Positions 1 to 5,391 of a stretch of DNA of 6,267 nt are shown here, piece by piece. Both the position numbers and the translations under genes were made by a program. Below the pieces are notes generated by a model. The model saw only the letters and a program-made list of their open reading frames with translations, ran no database searches and was not told the DNA's origin. Origin of the DNA: JBBPYR01 sp038199755 (GTDB lineage Bacteria; Chloroflexota; Ktedonobacteria; Ktedonobacterales; Ktedonobacteraceae); NCBI GenBank assembly GCA_038199755.1, contig JBBPYR010000190.1, positions 1-6,267 on the forward strand, in the 5' to 3' direction. Each line of letters begins with the position of its first letter. Position 1 is the first letter of the stretch.

Positions 1-57
1 GCCCTCCGCTCAATTCATTGAGCGAGATTCGCGGAATCACAGGCGATAAATCGCCCT

Positions 58-254
58 GGGGCGCGATCAATCTGGCCCCTACGGATGGGCTTCCTTGTTA
101 CCAGTTTAATTAGTAAAAGTGCATTATCGCGCCCCCGTACCAGCGAATCGCTCCTCAACGGGCACGGGGCGCGATCAATCTGGCCCCTACGGGGGCTTGC
201 AGCGCGCTTCGCTGCTGCTTTTGACCTGCATTCAGCCCGATTTTTACCAGTTTA
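58..254. repeat. Partial tandem duplication with identical 27-bp blocks
   Basis: The 27 bases at 58-84 are repeated exactly at 166-192. The block starts GGGGCGCGATC and ends GGCCCCTACGG. Each copy is followed by a GGGCTT motif and later by TTACCAGTTTA (98-108 and 244-254). The second unit is longer because it carries an additional segment containing a 6-bp hairpin (199-204/210-215). The unit order is therefore the same, which indicates duplication followed by insertion or deletion. The second block is also the right arm of an inverted repeat with 126-135 (ATCGCGCCCC against GGGGCGCGAT at 166-175), and a small AGCGAATCGCT hairpin (142-152) sits in the loop. This resembles dispersed REP-like or MITE-like intergenic repeats; it has no coding content. 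Confidence 0.75.
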
Positions 255-298
255 TTTCGGCAATGTTTATTATTAGTCTCGCAGCAAATGTGGTACTC

Positions 299-331
299 TA
301 AGAGCGGCGGCATTACATGCCACCGCTCTTA
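299..331. repeat. 33-nt near-perfect inverted repeat (15-bp stem, 3-nt loop)
   Basis: The arms 299-313 (TAAGAGCGG then GGCAT) and 317-331 pair over 15 positions with a single mismatch (308 against 322) around the loop TAC. No T-tract follows on either strand, so it is not a standard intrinsic terminator. It lies about 120 bp upstream of the oxidoreductase start. It could be a T-less terminator for an unseen upstream transcript, an operator or a mobile-element remnant; the sequence alone does not decide. Confidence 0.65.
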
Positions 332-451
332 AGATTATGTAGCAGTTTGCCACAAAACTTCAGCTAAAGGTCTTGTCCTCGACTATGCGCAACTGTTTCG
401 TAGAATTGTAAGCAACGAACATTAAACTTAATGAGAGGAACATAATAGACT

Positions 452-1321
452 ATGACTATAGGAAGTAGACTCAGTTTTGGTATCAAAACGGCACCACAAC
501 ATACGACCAACAAAGACATGCTGCGCGTCTGGCTAGAGGCCGACTCTATTCCCTCGGTTGAGCATGCCTGGCTCTTCGACCACTTTATGCCGCTTGGTGG
601 CGATTTCGCTGGCCCCTGTCTAGAGGGCTGGACGCTACTAGCCGCATATGCAGCACAGACCAAACGTATACGTGTTGGCATTATGGTCACAGGCAACACC
701 TATCGTCACCCCGCGGTGCTGGCAAACATGGGTGCCACCATAGATATTATCTCGAACGGACGGCTCGACTTCGGTATTGGCGCGGGCTGGAACGAAATGG
801 AGCATAACGCCTATGGTATTCCCTTGTATGCCCCTGGCGAACGCATTCGCAGGATGGGCGAGGCGTGCGAAGTCATCAAGCTGCTCTGGACTGAGCGCGT
901 CGCCAACTTTGAGGGCAAATATTACCAGTTGAAAGATGCCTATTGCGAACCCAAGCCCGTACAGAAGCCATACCCGCCCTTCGTCATCGGCGGCAGTGGA
1001 GAGCAATTAACGCTACGTATCACTGCCCAATACGCCGACATCTGGAACTTTGTCGGTGGCTCCATCGATGTCTTCAAGCACAAAAATGAGGTGCTTGACA
1101 ACCATTGTGCCGCGATTGGCCGTGACCCCAAAGCCATTCAGCGTTCAATCCAGGTCATGGTCGATCCCAACGATCTGAAAGCCACCAATGATTTTACGAA
1201 ACCATACATTGAAGCCGGTGCCAGCCACATCATCCTGAACCTGCGCTCCCCCTATCCACAAGGCATCGTTCATCGCATGGCGGAAGAGATCATCGAGCCG
1301 CTCCACAAACTGTACGCCTAA
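452..1321 (+). CDS. LLM-class F420-dependent oxidoreductase (luciferase-like TIM barrel)
   Basis: This is a 289-residue bacterial-luciferase-like monooxygenase-fold enzyme, probably cytoplasmic and using reduced coenzyme F420 (or FMN) for hydride transfer; the substrate cannot be predicted. The N-terminal FGIKTAPQHT segment (residues 9-18), AWLFDHFMPLGG (39-50), the TGNTYRHPAVLANM strand-helix (80-93), IDIISNGRLDFGIGAGWNEMEH (97-118, the family cofactor/phosphate-binding region) and the later IGGSGEQLTLR and ADIWN motifs match the F420-dependent LLM subfamily described by TIGR03560. The length is normal and the frame is intact. The ATG at 452 follows a GAGAGGAA Shine-Dalgarno at 433-440, with 11 nt between, which is a little long. 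The gene stands alone on the plus strand; a 139-nt gap with a hairpin separates it from the next gene. Cofactor choice between F420 and FMN is by family inference only. Confidence 0.9.
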   Translation: MTIGSRLSFGIKTAPQHTTNKDMLRVWLEADSIPSVEHAWLFDHFMPLGGDFAGPCLEGWTLLAAYAAQTKRIRVGIMVTGNTYRHPAVLANMGATIDIISNGRLDFGIGAGWNEMEHNAYGIPLYAPGERIRRMGEACEVIKLLWTERVANFEGKYYQLKDAYCEPKPVQKPYPPFVIGGSGEQLTLRITAQYADIWNFVGGSIDVFKHKNEVLDNHCAAIGRDPKAIQRSIQVMVDPNDLKATNDFTKPYIEAGASHIILNLRSPYPQGIVHRMAEEIIEPLHKLYA

Positions 1322-1334
1322 ACTTGACAGCATA

Positions 1335-1367
1335 CAGTAGAGATGTCCCTTGTGGGCATCCCTACTG
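1335..1367. repeat. Palindromic hairpin downstream of the oxidoreductase gene
   Basis: CAGTAG (1335-1340) pairs with CTACTG (1362-1367). Inside it GATG (1342-1345) pairs with CATC (1357-1360) and CCC (1347-1349) with GGG (1354-1356), closing on a TTGT loop, with one 1-1 mismatch and one bulged T. It begins 14 nt after the oxidoreductase stop. No T-run follows, so terminator function is uncertain. Its CCC-loop-GGG core and CCCTAC edge resemble the other intergenic palindromes in this window, which suggests a copy of a dispersed repeat family. Confidence 0.6.
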
Positions 1368-1416
1368 GGTGATAAGAAAGAGGCTGAGAAGTAGTAGTTA
1401 TGTTCCAGCTATGTTA

Positions 1417-1425
1417 TGCTATAGT
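1417..1425 (+). promoter_or_regulatory. Candidate extended -10 promoter for the DUF5808-like gene
   Basis: The sequence TGCTATAGT matches the extended -10 pattern TGnTATAAT with one change. A weak -35-like TTATGT lies at 1398-1403 (16-nt spacer). Transcription would start near 1432, giving a leader of about 30 nt with the GAGG ribosome binding site at 1448-1451. The call is by pattern only. Confidence 0.4.
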
Positions 1426-1460
1426 AGAGGACAAACTATTAAGAACCGAGGGAAGGAACC

Positions 1461-1832
1461 ATGCAGCATCCTAGCGAAGAGATTGAAATGCCGAGCGAGA
1501 ATAGCAACAATACGGTGCGTCAAGAGTTAGCGGAAGAGTCGGCGATCCTCATGCAGCAAAAGAAGAATAAGGGTAGTTTGAACACATTATTGACCATACT
1601 AGGTCTCGTGTTGGTAGGAGCCGCTATTTACGATCAATTGCGTCAGCCTGCCGAAAGCCGCACATGGCAAGGCACCATTGTTGGCATACCCTACGACTTT
1701 CGCATACCCACCATTGAGCGCATCCGCGCAAAATTATGGAATGCAGACACCACGAGCATCTTGACGCCTCACCTATTTGGCGTGGGATGGAGCATCAATT
1801 TCTACCCGCTCCTCCATCCCAAGAATTCATAG
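1461..1832 (+). CDS. Small single-pass membrane protein with DUF5808-like C-terminus
   Basis: The product is 123 residues with no known biochemical role. It has a polar, acidic N-terminus (1-33), a basic patch KKNK (34-37), one hydrophobic segment (about 40-57) that should span the membrane, and a conserved C-terminal module (69-114). That module has W-G-IVGIPYDFRIPT, ERIRAKLWN and LFGVGWSINF, matching the pattern I associate with DUF5808 (tryptophan/glycine start, RxPT-ER-R-WN middle, fGvGWtiN end). The positive patch before the helix predicts the N-terminus inside and the module outside. The ATG at 1461 is 9 nt after GAGG (1448-1451); an in-frame ATG at 1488 with GAAGAG upstream is an alternative start and would lose only the acidic tail. 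Its last 38 bp, including the stop, overlap the end of the convergent acetyltransferase gene, but the conserved module is complete. Confidence 0.75.
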   Translation: MQHPSEEIEMPSENSNNTVRQELAEESAILMQQKKNKGSLNTLLTILGLVLVGAAIYDQLRQPAESRTWQGTIVGIPYDFRIPTIERIRAKLWNADTTSILTPHLFGVGWSINFYPLLHPKNS

Positions 1833-2343
1833 CTACTCCTGATTCTATTCGCGTCAGTTCATAATAGCGTTGGGGAGCCTCCCACATCCAGAAACTGCAT
1901 ACATGATGCATCCCCAGCTTTTCCAAAACGTGTTGTGAAGCTCGATTAGCCTCTTGCGTTATCCCCACGATGCGCTCAAGTTGCCATGCCTGGAATCCAT
2001 AAGCAAGAGCAGCCGTCGCAGCCTCTGTCGCATATCCTCGTCCCCAAATGTCAGGAAAAAGCTTGTAAATTATTTGCATCTCTTCCTCAAACATCCCCAA
2101 ACCACAAATACCGCTGGGTTCGTCCTTCCCTTGCTCACAAACACTCCACAAACCAGCCCCCGTATCTTCCCAACGCTTCAAAATATCTATGACGCGAGCA
2201 TCAGCTTCTTGTTGAGAAAGTACACCGCCCATGAATTGCTGCACTTGTTCATCGCGCCAAAGTCCACTCAGAACTGCGACATCTTCCACAGTTGGACGAC
2301 GCAATAGCAAGCGCGTCGTCTCAAGCGTCTCTACAAAGCGCAT
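1795..2343 (-). CDS. GNAT family N-acetyltransferase (RimJ/RimL-like)
   Basis: This 182-residue protein should transfer an acetyl group from acetyl-CoA to an amine; the substrate is unknown. It opens with the typical TLETTRLLLRRPTVEDV (6-22). The acetyl-CoA pyrophosphate-binding loop is at WGRGYATEA (100-108), and the C-terminal N-ASQHVLEKLGM (133-145) is the family's last helix before the final strand. These mark the Acetyltransf_3 type. The ATG at 2341-2343 follows a GGAG site (2352-2355) at 8 nt; that site, the start and the first codons all lie inside a 25-bp repeat shared with the 3' end of pyrD. The gene sits 29 nt after the Uma2-like gene and is probably the last gene of the minus-strand operon. 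The final residues after YYELTRIE look like a non-conserved tail that runs into the convergent gene. Confidence 0.88.
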   Translation of the reverse strand: MRFVETLETTRLLLRRPTVEDVAVLSGLWRDEQVQQFMGGVLSQQEADARVIDILKRWEDTGAGLWSVCEQGKDEPSGICGLGMFEEEMQIIYKLFPDIWGRGYATEAATAALAYGFQAWQLERIVGITQEANRASQHVLEKLGMHHVCSFWMWEAPQRYYELTRIESGVAMNSWDGGAGRN

Positions 2344-2355
2344 CCCACAATCTCC
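2331..2355. repeat. 25-bp direct repeat, copy at the GNAT start
   Basis: These 25 bases (beginning CTACAAAGCG, ending AATCTCC on the plus strand) are identical to 3825-3849. On the minus strand this copy provides the GGAG ribosome binding site, the ATG and the first codons (Met-Arg-Phe-Val) of the acetyltransferase. Identity stops sharply on both sides. The two copies bracket the aldo/keto reductase and Uma2-like genes. Confidence 0.9.
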
Positions 2356-2372
2356 TAGAAGCTCTACTCAGC

Positions 2373-2915
2373 CTATTCTGGGAATACAACATCTTCGTAA
2401 ACAGTATCAACTGCAAAGCGCAGACCCAAACTCAAAAGCTCTACATTGTCTCCTGGTAGATAGGTCTGAAAGCTCCACCAGTTATTTTTCTGTCTGCGGC
2501 ACACTTCCACCGCTGGATATGCTGTATTCACCAGCACATATTCCTGAATGCTGGCACATTCACGATAGACCGCAAACTTACGACCACGATCATAAGCCTC
2601 TGTACAGGGAGAAAGTACTTCGATGATCATCCGTGGCGAACGTACAAGTTCGACCTCACCACGATCTCGCTCGTCACAACTCACCGTTACGTCTGGAAAG
2701 ACATAGTGTTCTTTTGCCAGTTGCACCCGTAGGTCGGAATTATACACGCGACAAGTATTGCCACGGAGCAAGCTTTTGAGGAGGCTGGTAAGGTTAACCG
2801 CAATTGCCGAATGGTTTGCGGTTCCGCCAGACATCATATACACCTGTCCGTCGATGTACTCGTAACGTGCATCCAGACTCTGACGATCTAAGCGCAAATA
2901 ATCTTCTACATTCAT
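2373..2915 (-). CDS. Uma2 family (DUF820) putative restriction-endonuclease-fold protein
   Basis: This is a 180-residue protein of the Uma2/DUF820 family, which has a PD-(D/E)XK nuclease fold and is abundant in cyanobacteria and Chloroflexota; its biological role is not settled. The family signature is visible in order: MNVEDYLRL start, RYEYIDGQVYMMSGG (17-31, Glu19), NHSAIAVNL (34-42), YVFPDVTV (71-78, Asp75), RMIIEVLSP (95-103, Glu99) and DRGRKFAVYR (109-118, Lys113), followed by IQEYVLVN. The nuclease residues Asp75, Glu99 and Lys113 are all retained, so it may be active. I place the start at 2913-2915, immediately after the reductase stop (TAG, C, ATG), preceded by AAAGGG at 2920-2925. 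A start at 2966 would overlap the upstream gene by 50 bp and adds 17 residues unlike the family. Translation is probably coupled to the reductase gene. Confidence 0.88.
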   Translation of the reverse strand: MNVEDYLRLDRQSLDARYEYIDGQVYMMSGGTANHSAIAVNLTSLLKSLLRGNTCRVYNSDLRVQLAKEHYVFPDVTVSCDERDRGEVELVRSPRMIIEVLSPCTEAYDRGRKFAVYRECASIQEYVLVNTAYPAVEVCRRQKNNWWSFQTYLPGDNVELLSLGLRFAVDTVYEDVVFPE

Positions 2916-2916
2916 G

Positions 2917-3777
2917 CTACCCTTTCCAAGGGGAGGACACCTTATCAATGGCGGCAAACTCTTCATCGCTCAAAGACCAGGTGAGCGTGTCGGCATTCTC
3001 AAGAGCGTGCGCCGCGCTGCTGGCTCCTGGAATGGGAATCACATGTTCATCCCCGTGCAAAAGCCAGTTCAAGGCAACCTGACTGATACTCTTGCCGCGC
3101 TGCTGTGCAATCGTAGTAAGGGTCGTCTGGAGGGCAGCTTGTTGTTTCGGCACGGCCTTTCCTTTTGTAAACAACCCACCGCCCAACGGACGATAGGCGA
3201 CTAAGGACACATTGAGTTCCCTACAGGCGTCAAGCACCCCGTTCACTTCCGGTTGGCGATGCATCAAGTTATATTGCACCTGATTCGCGGCCAGAGGGAT
3301 ATCATAGCGTGCGAGACGAGCCGCAGCACGGCGCATCTGTTCAGCACTGTAGTTGCTCACACCCACCGCACGCACTTTGCCCTCGCGAACAGCCTGCGCC
3401 ATCAGGTCCATCAGCTTTTCGACGTTTCCCAGCGGAAAATGGATGTAATACAGGTCGATGGTCTGCACACCCAGACGCGCCAGGCTCCCATCCAACGCCT
3501 TCATAAACTGATGAGTGGGCAGCGGCATATATTTGCTGGCGATCACCGCAGGCCGTGCGTCCTGCTTGATACATTCCCCCAGCAGCCGTTCAGATTTCCC
3601 AAAGCCATAGATCTCAGCGGTGTCAATAAAATTCAGATCCGCATCCAAGTAAGCATGGTATGCCTTTGTAACGGGTTCGTTATTCTTGCCATATGTCCAT
3701 TTATTGGTACCAATACCTAAAGGTGGGACCAGAATATCTGAAGCACCGAGACGCTTTAATCGTTTCTCTTGTATCAT
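2917..3777 (-). CDS. Aldo/keto reductase
   Basis: The 286-residue protein is a cytoplasmic NAD(P)H-dependent aldo/keto reductase of TIM-barrel fold, reducing aldehydes or ketones; the substrate is unknown. The catalytic tetrad is complete: Asp52 and Tyr57 in NFIDTAEIYGFGKSE, Lys82 in VIASKYM and His113 in DLYYIHFP. The cofactor-binding VGVSNYS, NQVQYNL and the late IPIPGASSAAHALENA (pyrophosphate and adenine-ribose region) are present. The length is near the lower end of the family, with no gap visible. The ATG at 3775-3777 has AAGGAAAG at 3791-3798, with a long 13-nt spacing. It lies 47 nt after pyrD and its stop almost touches the start of the Uma2-like gene. Together with that gene it fills the segment bracketed by the 25-bp repeats. 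Confidence 0.92.
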   Translation of the reverse strand: MIQEKRLKRLGASDILVPPLGIGTNKWTYGKNNEPVTKAYHAYLDADLNFIDTAEIYGFGKSERLLGECIKQDARPAVIASKYMPLPTHQFMKALDGSLARLGVQTIDLYYIHFPLGNVEKLMDLMAQAVREGKVRAVGVSNYSAEQMRRAAARLARYDIPLAANQVQYNLMHRQPEVNGVLDACRELNVSLVAYRPLGGGLFTKGKAVPKQQAALQTTLTTIAQQRGKSISQVALNWLLHGDEHVIPIPGASSAAHALENADTLTWSLSDEEFAAIDKVSSPWKG

Positions 3778-3810
3778 AAATCTGTTTGTTCTTTCCTTTT
3801 AACCCTATTA

Positions 3811-3829
3811 TTACGGGAGCACCCCTACA
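3811..3829. repeat. Short fragment resembling the CCCTAC palindromic repeat
   Basis: The plus strand reads ACGGGAGCACCCCTAC at 3813-3828, with a GGG-AGCA-CCC mini-hairpin (3815-3824). The CCCCTAC edge and the GGG before it match the ends of the intergenic elements at 5290-5370 and 6240-6267. It abuts the pyrD stop codon and one of the 25-bp repeats. It is short, so membership in the family is tentative. Confidence 0.35.
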
Positions 3830-3849
3830 AAGCGCATCCCACAATCTCC
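3825..3849. repeat. 25-bp direct repeat, copy at the pyrD 3' end
   Basis: This copy is identical to 2331-2355. On the minus strand it encodes the last seven residues of PyrD (EIVGCAL) and the TAG stop. In the frame used by the acetyltransferase at the other copy it still contains a ribosome binding site and an ATG at 3835-3837. That ATG opens an 8-codon ORF (MRFVGVLP) ending at TAA 3811-3813. This looks like a remnant of the acetyltransferase start. Confidence 0.9.
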
Positions 3850-4760
3850 CCCACATCCTCCACACCCTCTTTGCGTAAGAACGCCTCAATGCCCTCAACA
3901 ATCTCCACACCTGCACGGGGATTAACAAAATTGATAGTGCCGATCTGGATGGCAGAGGCACCCACCATCAAGAACTCTAAGGCATCATTGGTATTGGAGA
4001 TACCACCGAGGCCAATAATCGGTACATGCGGATGGGTAATACGTAGCTCTTTGGCAACCTCATAGACCATGCGCAGCGCGATTGGTTTGACAGCTGGTCC
4101 AGATAAGCCGCCTGTGTTGTTGCCTAGCATTGCTTTGCGTGTGGCGACATCAATGCTCAATCCGGTGATGGTATTGATCAGTGAAACCGCGTCGGCACCA
4201 GCTTCGGCGGCGGCTAATGCTGTGGGGCGCACATCGCCTGTATTGGGTGACAGCTTGACGATCAGCGGCAATGTGGTGGCATAGCGCACGGCGATGGTTA
4301 CATCTCGCACCGCCTGTGGATCGGCAGCGAACACGGCTCCGCCCGCTCGCACGTTGGGGCAGGAGATATTCAACTCGATACCCGCCACACCAGGTACACC
4401 CTCCAACTGCTCGGCAACCGCTACAAACTCTTCAATCGCCTCGCCCGCGATATTCACGATCACAGGCGTTTGCCACGTGGCCCACAGCGGTGTGTATTTC
4501 GCCACTACCTTATGCACCCCTGGATTCTGCAAGCCAACCGCATTGAGCAGACCCGCCGCCACTTCGAGCGTGCGCGGCTGCGTATTGCCCTTACGTGCAT
4601 GCAACGTCGTGCCCTTTGAGATGACCGCGCCCAGACGTGGTACCTCGGCGAGCTTGCCGTACTCGATGCCGTAGCCAAAGGTGCCCGCCGCCACCATCAC
4701 GGGATTTTTCAGCAGCAGTCCACTTTTGTGCTGTGGTGCCAGTTCTACCTGTAGCTTCAT
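3825..4760 (-). CDS. pyrD: Dihydroorotate dehydrogenase, class 1 (1B-like)
   Basis: This 311-residue FMN enzyme oxidises dihydroorotate to orotate in pyrimidine synthesis, in the cytoplasm. Family landmarks are clear: KNPVMVAAGTFGYG (18-31), SKGTTLHARKGNTQPR (48-63), LLNAVGLQNPG (71-81), LNISCPNV (130-137) with the class 1 catalytic Cys134, IVKLSPNT, ADAVSLINTITG, and the FMN-phosphate region GLGGISNTNDALEFLMVGASAIQIGT. Cysteine as base and the length fit class 1B, which normally pairs with the iron-sulfur subunit PyrK and uses NAD; no pyrK is in the window, so the partner must be elsewhere or the electron acceptor differs. The ATG overlaps the upstream stop in an ATGA arrangement (4757-4760), implying translational coupling to the YbaK-type gene. 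The C-terminus EIVGCAL-stop is normal for the family although it lies in a 25-bp repeat. Confidence 0.95.
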   Translation of the reverse strand: MKLQVELAPQHKSGLLLKNPVMVAAGTFGYGIEYGKLAEVPRLGAVISKGTTLHARKGNTQPRTLEVAAGLLNAVGLQNPGVHKVVAKYTPLWATWQTPVIVNIAGEAIEEFVAVAEQLEGVPGVAGIELNISCPNVRAGGAVFAADPQAVRDVTIAVRYATTLPLIVKLSPNTGDVRPTALAAAEAGADAVSLINTITGLSIDVATRKAMLGNNTGGLSGPAVKPIALRMVYEVAKELRITHPHVPIIGLGGISNTNDALEFLMVGASAIQIGTINFVNPRAGVEIVEGIEAFLRKEGVEDVGEIVGCAL

Positions 4761-5245
4761 TTTTGGACACGTAGAGAGACGACCTGCCCACCAGTCATCG
4801 TCTGCAAATCCTTGGGTGTAAGCTGAAATACGGCGTGTGGTGTGCCAGCAGCGGCCCAGATTTCGTCATATTGCAGCAAGTCTTCATCAATGAAGGTTTT
4901 CAATGGCTCGCTATGGCCCAGCGGCGGCACGCCACCAATAGCAAAACCTGTATGCTGTCTCACGAAATCGGCACTAGCCTTCTCAATGGTTTCGCCCGCA
5001 AGCTCGCGCAAACGCTTTTCATCCACGCGATTTGTGCCACTCGCGACCGCTAATATCGCCGTATCTGACTGCTTCCCTCTGAAAATCAGCGATTTGACGA
5101 TCTGCGCCACTGTACAACCAATGGCGTTGGCGGCCTCTACCGCGGTACGCGTTGAATCGGGTAGCTCCACAACCTGCGAGGAGAAGCCACGCTCTTTTAA
5201 CAGGTTCTGCACCCTCTGTGCGCTGGGACTCAGTGTCTCTGACAT
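4757..5245 (-). CDS. YbaK/EbsC family aminoacyl-tRNA deacylase
   Basis: The 162-residue protein belongs to the YbaK/EbsC/ProX family of trans-editing domains, which hydrolyse mischarged tRNAs such as Cys-tRNAPro or Ala-tRNAPro in the cytoplasm. The conserved Lys51 lies in IVKSLIF (49-55), followed by LAVASGTNRVD, the GFAIGGVPPLGHSEPL loop (about 99-114) and FIDEDLLQYDEIWAAAGTPHAVFQLTP. Length and frame are complete. The ATG at 5243-5245 has AGGA at 5252-5255, 6 nt upstream. It is the first gene of the compact minus-strand cluster and overlaps pyrD by 4 nt. Just upstream is an AT-rich dyad (5263-5282) and a larger palindromic element (5290-5370), so a separate transcript from the hydrolase is likely. 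Which tRNA it edits cannot be told from the sequence. Confidence 0.9.
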   Translation of the reverse strand: MSETLSPSAQRVQNLLKERGFSSQVVELPDSTRTAVEAANAIGCTVAQIVKSLIFRGKQSDTAILAVASGTNRVDEKRLRELAGETIEKASADFVRQHTGFAIGGVPPLGHSEPLKTFIDEDLLQYDEIWAAAGTPHAVFQLTPKDLQTMTGGQVVSLRVQK

Positions 5246-5262
5246 ACATTTTCCTACGTTCT

Positions 5263-5282
5263 AAACAGAAAATTTTCCGTTT
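5263..5282. promoter_or_regulatory. Candidate operator: 20-bp AT-rich dyad upstream of the YbaK-type gene
   Basis: AAACAGAAAA (5263-5272) meets TTTTCCGTTT (5273-5282) with no loop. Nine of the ten pairs match (only 5267 against 5278 fails). It ends 17 nt before the start codon, where a repressor could block transcription. A gapless dyad fits a dimeric protein site better than an RNA hairpin. No regulator is identified. Confidence 0.3.
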
Positions 5283-5289
5283 GAGTTTG

Positions 5290-5370
5290 AGGGCACCCGC
5301 ACGGGGATGCCCCTACCATGACCCGTGGAGGCGCGTCAGAAGCCGTCGTATCATGGTTTGCGGGTGCCCT
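5290..5370. repeat. 81-bp nested palindromic element between hydrolase and YbaK-type gene
   Basis: The outer arms AGGGCACCCGCA (5290-5301) and its exact complement (5359-5370) form a 12-bp stem. Within it, GGGG (5303-5306) can pair with CCCC (5310-5313), and ACCATGA (5315-5321) pairs exactly with TCATGGT (5351-5357), giving a branched fold. The left part, ending CCCCTACCA, resembles the element at the right end of the window. It occupies most of the 146-nt gap and could end hydrolase transcription, or be a non-autonomous repeat that landed there. There is no T-tract. Confidence 0.7.
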
Positions 5371-5391
5371 AGTCTACACGTGCCGTATATT

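Larger units (their letters stand above)
1..451. other. Gene-free, repeat-rich intergenic region
   Basis: No convincing coding sequence is present. The short open frames here lack a good ribosome binding site, run through the repeats and have no recognisable domain. The first 60 bases hold three successive small hairpins: an 8-bp stem at 7-14/17-24, a 5-bp stem at 26-30/34-38 and a 6-bp stem at 42-47/50-55. A partial tandem duplication follows (58-254), then a strong inverted repeat (299-331). Bases 332-451 form the leader of the F420-type oxidoreductase gene. TAGAAT at 401-406 resembles a -10 box but has no matching -35 at normal spacing, so I do not call a promoter. Confidence 0.7.

Noticed and set aside
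1..254. CRISPR-like array
   Set aside because: There are only two copies of the 27-bp block, 81 bp apart end to start, with no regular spacers and no cas genes.
85..301. Two overlapping short plus-strand open frames (63 and 60 codons)
   Set aside because: They run across the repeat blocks and hairpins, lack a ribosome binding site and show no domain; chance frames in a GC-rich repeat.
364..1137. Minus-strand open frames opposite the F420-type oxidoreductase
   Set aside because: They are antisense to a well-recognised protein, with composition typical of shadow frames and no motif.
1324..1329. Perfect TTGACA -35 box just after the oxidoreductase stop
   Set aside because: No -10-like sequence lies 16-18 nt downstream; that stretch falls in the hairpin. 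The extended -10 near 1420 is more plausible for the next gene.
1335..1367. Intrinsic terminator after the oxidoreductase gene
   Set aside because: The hairpin is good, but no T-run follows it on either strand, so it is listed as a repeat instead.
2373..2966. Longer Uma2-family start at 2966
   Set aside because: It would overlap the reductase gene by 50 bp and add 17 residues not typical of the family; the ATG at 2915, right after the TAG, fits better.
4069..4674. Plus-strand open frames opposite pyrD
   Set aside because: Antisense shadows of a clear enzyme gene; no recognisable motif.
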